DNA from: UBA5499 sp002426275
Lineage (GTDB): Bacteria > Bacillota > DTU084
Assembly: GCA_937888735.1 (NCBI GenBank)
Contig: CALASN010000137.1
Location: forward strand, 1 to 21,006
Length of the DNA stretch: 21,006 nt
Direction: 5' to 3'
Positions 15,401 through 20,912 of this stretch are shown one piece after another. The notes beneath the pieces are model-generated. The model was not told where the DNA came from and searched no databases. It was given only the letters and a program-made list of their open reading frames with translations. How positions within the stretch are numbered: position 1 is the first letter of the stretch; every line of letters starts with the position of its first letter. The position numbers and the translations under genes are program-made.

Positions 15401-15878
15401 TCCTGACGCGAAATTCGCTAAACGTTACCTCACTTTTTTTTATGTAGTTGTACAGCTCCGTAGGCATATTTTGCTCAATGTATTCCCACTTCCAGTTTCC
15501 CGAACCATTGGTTATAGCTAGTCCTCCCCAACAGGTGCCTCCCCCGTTCCTGAATCCTTTAGCTGGCAACACCCACTGTTTAAAGCCGTCTCTTCCCGGC
15601 AGAGCGATGCTGTCCGTATCCAGCACCATATCCCACCCTGGATGAGGGATCTCTTCTTCTTTAGTTCGTCGCCAATCAATTCTAAAGTAGAGATACTCCT
15701 CATCGTGAGTTACCCATATTCGCTTGATGCCGTAATCACCTCTGTGGTTATCCAAGTTTTCGTAAATAACACCTTTCCCTGTCCAATCGTCCGGCTCGCC
15801 ATCAATAGCGATGGTGGCCGCGCCGGCAACAGCCGAAAGCAACAAACATAACACAACCGCCAGCAAGTTTTTCCTCAT
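12447..15878 (-). CDS. Large secreted multidomain protein: two CBM9-like repeats, Ig/FlgD-like/FN3 domains, T9SS-like C-terminal tail
   Basis: A 1143-residue surface protein with no catalytic domain that I recognise. Order: signal peptide 1-20; CBM9-like repeat 1, 21-207; jelly-roll-like domain, 215-357; carboxypeptidase-regulatory-like domain, 360-446; CBM9-like repeat 2, 450-636; FlgD-like Ig domain, 640-735; Ig-like domain, 740-840; second FlgD-like domain, 845-938; fibronectin type III, 940-1033; C-terminal FlgD-like domain, 1045-1143. The last begins APNPFSPG, continues GTVRIEIYNLRGRRL and GEHVAVWNGRDDSGG, and ends RMVVVLY, closely resembling the sorting tails of type IX cargo. The CBM9-like repeats share IDG-PDDW, WVTHD-EYLYFRIDWR and WNLLSDDFVIRFAFRVA. 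CBM9 domains typically bind sugar chain ends. AAGGAGG precedes the ATG. It is the second gene of the operon and probably anchors glycan at the surface. Confidence 0.75.
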   Translation of the reverse strand: MRKNLLAVVLCLLLSAVAGAATIAIDGEPDDWTGKGVIYENLDNHRGDYGIKRIWVTHDEEYLYFRIDWRRTKEEEIPHPGWDMVLDTDSIALPGRDGFKQWVLPAKGFRNGGGTCWGGLAITNGSGNWKWEYIEQNMPTELYNYIKKSEVTFSEFRVRRSVWNLLSDDFVIRFAFRVANDNDTAPGTGDYNYTGNPQYPEGYFTYSGSPAAAEGAGVSFGSPMEERGLYLGLGTGGKTIFDQIRDARRTDLKTGNDSFYLSLSRTFFQGLTSGTDFEVEYYDEGTTPFQLEYYDAQGQRQVSPQIFRGNTLTWKRASFRLLDFAAGGGLGGNDLRIMVDSSDQEQDLYVRSVAAKGFAQGGLRVTVADQVIGVPLPQAKLTVSSTEYENVVFSAETDNAGAASIGDLPEGSYRVKIDAMGYSTQERELTVTENETVQQAFELTRPAGSRIVIDGDPDDWVGNVRIYEHQDNGKGEYGIQRVWVTHDAEYLYFRIDWRQTGKFADPRPGWDMMVDTDSVNTPGRENFRQWVLPAKGFKNGGGTVWGGLATSNGAGGWNWFYIEREIPSEMQNYVTEPFTEFRIKRSVWNLLSDDFVIRFAFRVAHGPNGGDTAPGTGNYQYTGEAAYPEGYYVYSPKPYGSLRVSPRELSARGDSKVAIGYSLQEAVFGTVKIFAPDGSLVKTLAEEEPQLGAKTYSWEPRLESGAPLPDGLYRIAFQFATATDKRFEESINVKLVSAAPNQPIITYPLASGEHNLDWISLKGRTELAGDGLLSVEVNGAPAEVMVRGELLEKVPILKDGTFLIDAVYLQPGVNNIALCLADRYGNPSEKTEPLAITYNPDAVFGMLEIPYASISPANGDGIQDEFVIRFNAANAIEPELAIFQGETEVARIGQSFDPGLVRLAWDGKRSGQFVPDGDYRFVLTVADQPPVEGVLRVKNTPPATPELVWPNEGKSLSAADVSLQWGTVRDAVAYRVTYGRNADLSQAESERVSGASLELTNLDGGSWYWKVEAIDEAGNLSRSEVHSFEIGSLDSSVFAVKNLGLAPNPFSPGRQSFRGEVKIGFTLTQRGTVRIEIYNLRGRRLHTGSLGELTAGEHVAVWNGRDDSGGIVPQGSYIVRVVAESPVHAPRIAAAKRMVVVLY
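13971..14531 (-). repeat. Intragenic repeat, copy 2 (CBM9-like domain, residues 450-636)
   Basis: This encodes the second CBM9-like unit of the same protein. The two are highly similar over about 187 residues at protein level, with a 53-base perfect match at 14071-14123, indicating a duplication within the gene. Confidence 0.85.
15258..15818 (-). repeat. Intragenic repeat, copy 1 (CBM9-like domain, residues 21-207)
   Basis: This encodes the first CBM9-like unit of the 1143-residue protein. It is partnered by copy 2 at 13971-14531. The segment 15346-15398 is identical over 53 bases to 14071-14123. Confidence 0.85.
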
Positions 15879-15913
15879 CTTCCGCCTGGCCTCCTTTTTT
15901 TAGATGCTGACCT

Positions 15914-18682
15914 TTATTTGATTAAAATCAGATCCGCAAACATATCGGCAGACTTATCTATGGAGGCAATGCCCTCACAGTAAGAGAGCCATCCCGCACG
16001 GCGTTCGCCGTCGTTTTGGTTCACACACACGCCGAAACCCAAATACGCTCCCACCTCGGGCTTAAAAAAAGCCACCGTATTCCAGGGGATTTCGTATTCG
16101 TAGATCGTCTTGCCGCCTGTTCTTTTGATATCAAAATTGAAATAAAAAACTTTGCCTGGAATCGCGCCCATGGTCACTATCCACATCCAGGTAATCGGTC
16201 CGTCCTTAGTTAAGGCTCCTCCGTACTCGTACCAGCCGTCTTCTAAGCCGAAAATTTCTTTTTCCTGCATCCGAAAAGGATCCATGGCAAATTGAATGCT
16301 GTCTCCGCCCCAGATGTCGCCGCCGGTTCCACCTTGGTAATGAATCTTATCATCCACCTCAACGCCCATATAAAGATTTTCGTCATCCCAGTTTATGTAC
16401 AGGCGTCCCTGATATCCATCACCCCTTTTTCCGCCATTGGAATGCCACCTCTCGATTTTCACGCCCGCGCTCTGGTCCCACTCGCCGAGGTCCCCGTCAA
16501 TAGAGATCTTACCGGGAGCGCTTTTCGCGTAGAGCAAAGCGAAAGGCCTCTGGTACTGATAAATTTGTCCGTGTTCATCCACCGCGAGAATCTGTAATTT
16601 TGAGACCTGATTGACTGTAGTCAAAGACGCTGGCAACTCAAAGTTGATTCTGCGCTCTTCATAACCTGCCAAAGCTACTTGCAGTTCGCTGGCGCCAAAA
16701 CTTCCGGGCCACATCGTATCGCCGCCGATTTTAACCGTCAGGTTCACGGCTTCGGGTGTATTATTGCTCAGGCTCAGCTCTCCCACGGCCTCGCCGTTCT
16801 CCCAGACGGGCTTTGCCATAAAGCTAACCTTGGGCGAAACCTCAAAAGTAAGATCAAATAAACCGCACGTTTTTTTGGACTCTGTCAAAAGCAAGCGCAG
16901 CGGATATCTCCCTGGCTTCACCTCCTTGCCGGCCAGCAAACTCAGCTCCAGCGCATCGCCTCTTTGCGCGAGCTTGCCTTTCCAGCCTCCAGGCAGACTG
17001 TCGAGCTCAGCTTTGGCCTTCTGCAAAAGCGGATCTTGATATGTAAACGAAAGCTCCTGTCCGACCACGACTTTGTTCTGCCCCGCAAATATGTCCGCGT
17101 CCACCACAGCCTTCAAAGGTACTGCGGAATGCAAAAATAAGACTTCGTCGTTAGCCGTCACTTTGATCTGACCGCTCTGGGGAGTTAATTCGTAGCTGTT
17201 ACCCCACATGTCCATTGCCGTAACCGGATTATCTGTTCGCAGCGAAACCTGACCTGCAAAACCTTCCTCAGACCAAAGAGCGTAAATATGCTCAGCGCCT
17301 CGTTCAAAATGAAACAGATACTGATGCTGTTTCAAAGGAAGCGACTCTTTGAACTTGCTGCCCACCAAGTTATAGGTCATGGTGGCGTAAGCCGGAACAG
17401 CCTCCATGGGCGCGTATTGTTCTGTCACCATGCTCCAAGAACCGGAACTTCCGGGTTTGGACTCCCAGCAGAACCAATTGATCTTTTCCACTCTGGGCAC
17501 AGACAGGGCTGACAAATAAAACCTCACCATATATTTGGCCGATTTCAAGCCTGAAAAGTTTTCATTCACAGGATAACCTGTTTCCGTGCACCAAACCGTT
17601 TGGTTGCCCCCGTATTTGTTGATCACTGCCAGCACTTTGTTTAGATCGGCAACAAGCCCGCTGGCCTCGGGACTGACAGGATAGCGATAAGGATGTATGG
17701 ACACCGCGTCCATGGAATCGCCGCCGCCCGCTTTAAAGACCTCTTCGATCCAGGCATGGTCTGTCACAGCCGTCGAGCAGCCCACTACTTTCAGTTGGGG
17801 AGCCGCCGCTTTCACTGCTTTGGAAGCGGCTTTTAACATCTTCGTATATTCCACCGGACTGTTTATGCCGCCGGTGCCAAAGGCGCCGTTCCATTCGTTC
17901 CAGACTTCAATATGGTCCGTATAAGGGGAGACGCTTTTGGCAACGAACCCGCTGTAGCGACCGTAAGCGTCCGCGTGGTCCGTAATCTTACCCCGATAGA
18001 TTGGATTGCCATAACAGAGGATCGGCAAGATTTTGATATGATTTGCTTTCAGCTTGGGAATGTAATCAGCCTGCGCAGGCGTCATTTGATATTGCCCCTG
18101 AAATTTTTTAACACCTTCCCAAAACACGTCCTCACGCGTACTGCTGACGCCGAGTTTGCTCAAGAGATTTATACAATCGCTTCGCAATTTCTGATCATAT
18201 CTCTGAAGCGGGGTACAGAGCCCAAAAATGCTGTCCTCGTCTATGTTGATTTGCTTTCTGACTCGCGCTAAGGTAGTGGTGAAAGCTATGTCTTCGCCGT
18301 CGCTTTGCTCGGAGAAAACGCTACCTTGTAAAGTGAAAAAACCATATTGGTCCGTGTTAAACGCAACTTTGACTTTTCCCTCTCCCCGAGCTGGAATCAG
18401 GAAAGATTTCCGCACAATATCGAGAGTTCTTCCTCGGACATCCGAGAATGCAAAATATCCGAACATTTCTTGTTCCACGTCAAGAGCGTTATGCATGGAA
18501 AGCCAAAATTCCACTTCATCATCTTGAAAAAAGACATTGGCAAAAGCCGGGCTCATTAATTTCACCTGAACACCTTGCTTGCCGGACGCCTCTATGGGGA
18601 CGTCAAAATAATCATCGGCAAAAGCAAACCCATTCATCACGCTGAAAAAAACAGCTAATAGTAACCAGATGTTTTTCCTCAC
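15914..18682 (-). CDS. Secreted glycoside hydrolase, clan GH-A type, with C-terminal CBM9-like domain
   Basis: A 922-residue exported protein starting at a GTG preceded by GGGGGGG at eight bases; signal peptide MRKNIWLLLAVFFSVMNGFA. Residues about 24-145 form an Ig-like domain. The TIM barrel spans about 150-440, opening DSIFGLCTPLQRYDQ like its paralogue at 10175-12430. The probable acid/base is E263 in HIEVWNEWNG, with Trp where Pro is usual (NEP). The probable nucleophile is E367 in VWCTETGYPV. Further motifs are REDVFWEGVKK and SIHPYRYP. Residues about 450-520 form a beta domain, 525-715 Ig-like repeats, and 725-922 a CBM9-like domain (ISIDGDLGEWD ... GRLYINWDDENLYMGVEVDD). A retaining glycosidase on an extracellular polysaccharide is well supported as a class; family and substrate are not. 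First gene of the run, 35 bases before the next. Confidence 0.8.
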   Translation of the reverse strand: MRKNIWLLLAVFFSVMNGFAFADDYFDVPIEASGKQGVQVKLMSPAFANVFFQDDEVEFWLSMHNALDVEQEMFGYFAFSDVRGRTLDIVRKSFLIPARGEGKVKVAFNTDQYGFFTLQGSVFSEQSDGEDIAFTTTLARVRKQINIDEDSIFGLCTPLQRYDQKLRSDCINLLSKLGVSSTREDVFWEGVKKFQGQYQMTPAQADYIPKLKANHIKILPILCYGNPIYRGKITDHADAYGRYSGFVAKSVSPYTDHIEVWNEWNGAFGTGGINSPVEYTKMLKAASKAVKAAAPQLKVVGCSTAVTDHAWIEEVFKAGGGDSMDAVSIHPYRYPVSPEASGLVADLNKVLAVINKYGGNQTVWCTETGYPVNENFSGLKSAKYMVRFYLSALSVPRVEKINWFCWESKPGSSGSWSMVTEQYAPMEAVPAYATMTYNLVGSKFKESLPLKQHQYLFHFERGAEHIYALWSEEGFAGQVSLRTDNPVTAMDMWGNSYELTPQSGQIKVTANDEVLFLHSAVPLKAVVDADIFAGQNKVVVGQELSFTYQDPLLQKAKAELDSLPGGWKGKLAQRGDALELSLLAGKEVKPGRYPLRLLLTESKKTCGLFDLTFEVSPKVSFMAKPVWENGEAVGELSLSNNTPEAVNLTVKIGGDTMWPGSFGASELQVALAGYEERRINFELPASLTTVNQVSKLQILAVDEHGQIYQYQRPFALLYAKSAPGKISIDGDLGEWDQSAGVKIERWHSNGGKRGDGYQGRLYINWDDENLYMGVEVDDKIHYQGGTGGDIWGGDSIQFAMDPFRMQEKEIFGLEDGWYEYGGALTKDGPITWMWIVTMGAIPGKVFYFNFDIKRTGGKTIYEYEIPWNTVAFFKPEVGAYLGFGVCVNQNDGERRAGWLSYCEGIASIDKSADMFADLILIK

Positions 18683-18700
18683 TTTGCTATCCCCCCCAAT

Positions 18701-18765
18701 AAGAATCTAAATGTATTCTCTCCGCGGCTGATAGTTCTAATTAATAATTTTGTATTTAGATTCTT
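18701..18765. promoter_or_regulatory. 12-bp perfect inverted repeat in the operon leader, possible operator
   Basis: AAGAATCTAAAT (18701-18712) and ATTTAGATTCTT (18754-18765) are perfect reverse complements separated by 41 bases, ending about 18 bases before the first gene's GTG. The spacing fits either a two-site operator bound by a dimeric regulator with looping, or a long-loop mRNA stem next to the ribosome binding site. Confidence 0.45.
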
Positions 18766-18829
18766 TCGTAGACTTTCCGCTTCTGTTGTTAAGGATTATC
18801 ACAGCTTGATCTCTTCCCTTTCTCACTGC

Positions 18830-18858
18830 TTTACAGTAGGCAAGGCAGGAAACGTCAA
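18830..18858 (-). promoter_or_regulatory. Candidate promoter for the seven-gene operon
   Basis: On the minus strand TTGACG (18858-18853) is separated by 17 bases from TGTAAA (18835-18830), a fair -35 but weak -10. This would give a leader of about 140 nt that includes the inverted repeat. TGTGATAAT (about 18803-18795) is an alternative extended -10. Confidence 0.3.
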
Positions 18859-18977
18859 GCTGCCGGGCGCTATTTTATCAAAATATGACCCAATTGAAGA
18901 ACTTTGAATCCAAATTTGTCGGCAATTCTCATCTCTCTGATCGCTTTTTGGAAGCAAAAGCGCCGCTAAGTCCCTAT

Positions 18978-19113
18978 TCAATAGCGCCAGCGATAAACCT
19001 CTCCGGAGCTAGAGAATGAGAAAAATAAATGATTTCCCTCTCTGTCTAATTCGTAGAGCAAGAGCCGTTTTTCAGCTATCAACCGCAAATTGAAAAAAAT
19101 CACCGACAGCCAT
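18978..19113 (-). pseudogene. Possible small gene broken by a +1 shift in a 7-T run (low confidence)
   Basis: On the minus strand an AAGGAGG ribosome binding site lies eight bases before ATG (19113-19111). The frame MAVGDFFQFAVDS then stops. If one T of the seven-T run (19099-19093) is dropped, the reading becomes MAVGDFFNLRLIAEKRLLLY and continues through LDREGNHLFFSFSSSGEVYR to WRY and a TGA, 44 residues of protein-like sequence. No family is recognised. It could be a sequencing error, a recent frameshift, slippage, or chance. It lies about 140 bases downstream of the regulator 2 stop, on the same strand. Confidence 0.25.
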
Positions 19114-19253
19114 TGCCGCTCGCCTCCTTTTCTGCCCTTTCAAAGGCAAAAATACACTGAGCAAGCATTTAAGCGCAAAGCAAAAAGTGGGCGTTGGCCA
19201 AAACACCTAGAGTAAAGCCTATCGTAAAATCGTTTATCGTTAATCTTACTCTT

Positions 19254-20366
19254 TTAGCAGGATAATTTATTCTTTGCGCAACTATCTCTGATGATTAGCT
19301 CGGTTGGCACAATGATTCGCTTTGGGTCAGACTCTTCCGTGTCTTCAAGCAATAATTCAACCGCAGCTTTACCTATCATCTTCGCCGACTGCTTTACTAC
19401 GGTGAAACGAAGGGGCGCTTCGTTTACGTTAACTTCATCAAAAGAGATAAGCGAAACATCTCCCGGAATATCTAAGCCGCTATCTCTAATTGCATAATAG
19501 GCGCCTATAGCGGCCGTATCGTTAATGCTCAAAATAGCGGTCGGTTTAAAACCGCTGAGGAGATTTTTTGTACACTCGTAAGCTACCTCTTCAGATTTGG
19601 GTCCAGAAACCTCAGCAATTGCTTCCTGGGGCACGTATAGACCCGCCTCCCTCATGGCCTTTGAAAAGCCGGCAAGCCGATCCGTAACAGATGAGCTGAT
19701 AAGGTTGCTTAACATGGCAATACGTTCATGCCCCAATGAAATTAAATACTTTGTGGCTTCATATGCGCCTTGGAAGTTATCGCTTCCCACGTAGTTACAA
19801 TTCGCGCCAATTAGATAAGAATCCAGTAAGACGTATTGCATCTTTAGTTTCATCATCTCACGGATCACCACGAGGTTATCTTGCTCATAGTTTCCGCTCT
19901 GAACTGGAGCGTAAATTATCTTTTTCACATTGTTTTCTGCTAGTGAATGCAAGGAGTCGATTACTCTTTCAAGGACATTGCCAGCGGCGCAAGGCATAAT
20001 TGTATGCCCCGCTTGCCTGGCTCGTTCTTCAATTATTTCTATCAGGTTGGTGACAAAGCTATAGCCTATAGTGGCAACGATTACCCCAATGATGTTAGTC
20101 TGCTTTTTTTCTCTTCTTCCCAGGTCGCAGACAAACGTGCCGCGTCTTGGCTGTCGGAAAACATAACCTTCATCAACCAGTCCTAAAATTGCTTGCCTGG
20201 CGGTAATGCGGCTGACATTATAAAAACCTGCCAGTTCCATTTCCGTGGGCAGACGATCGCCTGATTTTAATTCGCCACTCTCGATCTTATCTCGGATCGT
20301 CTCTTTAATTTGCAAATAAAGAGCCGCATCTTGGCTGGAAGCTAATTTCGTATGCAATAAAATCAC
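19254..20366 (-). CDS. GntR/LacI-type hybrid transcriptional regulator, regulator 2
   Basis: This 370-residue regulator has the same build as regulator 1. A GntR winged helix spans about 16-79 (LYLQIKETIRDKIESGELKS ... NVSRITARQAILGLVDEGYV ... RRGTFV). The LacI-like sugar-sensing domain spans about 91-365 (IIGVIVATIGYSFVTNLIEI, YVLLDSYLIGANCNYVGSDN, ATKYLISLGHERIAMLS, TAILSINDTAAIGAYYA, LISFDEVNVNE, PTELIIRDSC). It ends at the normal family boundary. The GTG at 20366 lies only one base after GAGGT; the TTG at 20357 has better spacing (eight bases) and may be the real start. The palindromic site at 20375-20393 sits just upstream and suggests autoregulation. As the gene transcribed ahead of the seven-gene operon, it is the likeliest local regulator of it; the ligand is unknown. 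Confidence 0.9.
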   Translation of the reverse strand: MILLHTKLASSQDAALYLQIKETIRDKIESGELKSGDRLPTEMELAGFYNVSRITARQAILGLVDEGYVFRQPRRGTFVCDLGRREKKQTNIIGVIVATIGYSFVTNLIEIIEERARQAGHTIMPCAAGNVLERVIDSLHSLAENNVKKIIYAPVQSGNYEQDNLVVIREMMKLKMQYVLLDSYLIGANCNYVGSDNFQGAYEATKYLISLGHERIAMLSNLISSSVTDRLAGFSKAMREAGLYVPQEAIAEVSGPKSEEVAYECTKNLLSGFKPTAILSINDTAAIGAYYAIRDSGLDIPGDVSLISFDEVNVNEAPLRFTVVKQSAKMIGKAAVELLLEDTEESDPKRIIVPTELIIRDSCAKNKLSC

Positions 20367-20374
20367 ACCTCATA

Positions 20375-20393
20375 TGTTACATTGTACATAACA
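20375..20393. promoter_or_regulatory. Candidate operator A before regulator 2
   Basis: TGTTACATTGTACATAACA has inverted TGTTA/TAACA arms spaced by nine bases. It starts nine bases upstream of the regulator start and overlaps the expected transcription start. A near-identical site recurs at 20846-20864. Confidence 0.5.
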
Positions 20394-20399
20394 AATATA

Positions 20400-20427
20400 A
20401 TCATATTATTCGCCATTGGGGAACTAA
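20400..20427 (-). promoter_or_regulatory. Candidate promoter of regulator 2
   Basis: On the minus strand TTAGTT (20427-20422) is followed after 16 bases by TATGAT (20405-20400). The operator-like palindrome lies immediately downstream, a usual repressor position. Confidence 0.25.
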
Positions 20428-20462
20428 ATCCTTCCTAAAATGCACATATTGTAAAAAAATTT

Positions 20463-20609
20463 TTACGTAAACTTTAACCTGAGTCTGGCAGTAAAAATAG
20501 GTGGAAAAGCTCTGCAAGTCCTGCTTTTATGCGGCTTTGCGAGCTTTGATCTTGGGTATGTTGCCGTTATATATTCGGACTGCGAAATTTTTATTTCAGA
20601 AGCAACCAT
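20463..20609 (-). CDS. Candidate 48-residue basic ORF (low confidence)
   Basis: GGGGGGAG lies three bases before an ATG that opens a 48-codon frame beginning MVASEIKISQSEYITATYPR, rich in Lys/Arg in its second half, and ending in TAA. It lies between the two duplicated operator segments and 96 bases before regulator 2. Its last codons overlap the shared block AATTTTACGTAA, which suggests the DNA may be conserved for another reason. No family is recognised. Confidence 0.25.
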   Translation of the reverse strand: MVASEIKISQSEYITATYPRSKLAKPHKSRTCRAFPPIFTARLRLKFT

Positions 20610-20645
20610 AATCTCCCCCCTAAGTCAATGCTGAAAACCTTTTCC

Positions 20646-20672
20646 TTGACTACAGAATTTCATCCCTATAAT
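20646..20672 (+). promoter_or_regulatory. Candidate plus-strand promoter
   Basis: TTGACT and TATAAT are near-consensus boxes but only 15 bases apart. A palindrome with ACCTATT/AATAGGT arms (20676-20698) lies just downstream, where a repressor could bind. Any gene driven rightward would start beyond the window. Confidence 0.35.
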
Positions 20673-20841
20673 CAAACCTATTCAAGATGTAAATAGGTAT
20701 AATTGATTAACGAGTCACGTATTTGTTTGCCGAGGTATTCCTCTTATCCTGTTTGCATTCAAGCACTCATAGAATGAGAAGCGCGACACAAAAATGAGGA
20801 AATATGCATTAATGTGGCCATAAGCTCTAAGCTAAATATGT

Positions 20842-20912
20842 CATCTGTTATATTATACATAACAAATATAATTATTATTCTCCAATAGTTAACCCACTCC
20901 TCCCTAAAATGC
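20842..20912. repeat. Duplicated regulatory segment, copy B
   Basis: This aligns with copy A. A second shared block, AATTTTACGTAACTTTAAC here (about 20968-20986), also follows copy A at 20459-20478 with one or two extra bases, so about 60 bases appear inserted in B. Confidence 0.6.
20846..20864. promoter_or_regulatory. Candidate operator B
   Basis: TGTTATATTATACATAACA differs from operator A at only two of 19 positions and keeps the TGTTA/TAACA arms. No confident gene begins next to it on either strand within the window. Confidence 0.45.

Larger units (their letters stand above)
18683..19253. other. 571-nt spacer between regulator 2 and the operon
   Basis: No confident gene is present. It holds the operon leader with the 12-bp inverted repeat, a candidate promoter, an 8-bp inverted pair CAGCTTGA/TCAAGCTG (18802-18809, 18855-18862), a 9-bp inverted pair GGCGCTATT/AATAGCGCC (18866-18874, 18980-18988), and a possible frameshifted small gene at 18978-19113. 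Just after the regulator 2 stop, at 19221-19243, three copies of ATCGTWW run head to tail. Confidence 0.5.
20371..20443. repeat. Duplicated regulatory segment, copy A
   Basis: About 73 bases, including the operator and promoter of regulator 2, align with copy B at 20842-20912 at roughly three-quarters identity by eye. Both end in CCTAAAATGC. Confidence 0.6.

Noticed and set aside
18817..19003. Minus-strand open frame of about 60 codons with no ATG (ending GSLTFPALPTVKQ)
   Set aside because: There is no start codon with a spaced ribosome binding site, and it overlaps the candidate operon promoter.
19128..19155. TGCCCTTTCAAAGGCA hairpin downstream of regulator 2
   Set aside because: The stem needs a wobble or bulge, and on the minus strand the T-run precedes it, so it is not a normal intrinsic terminator.
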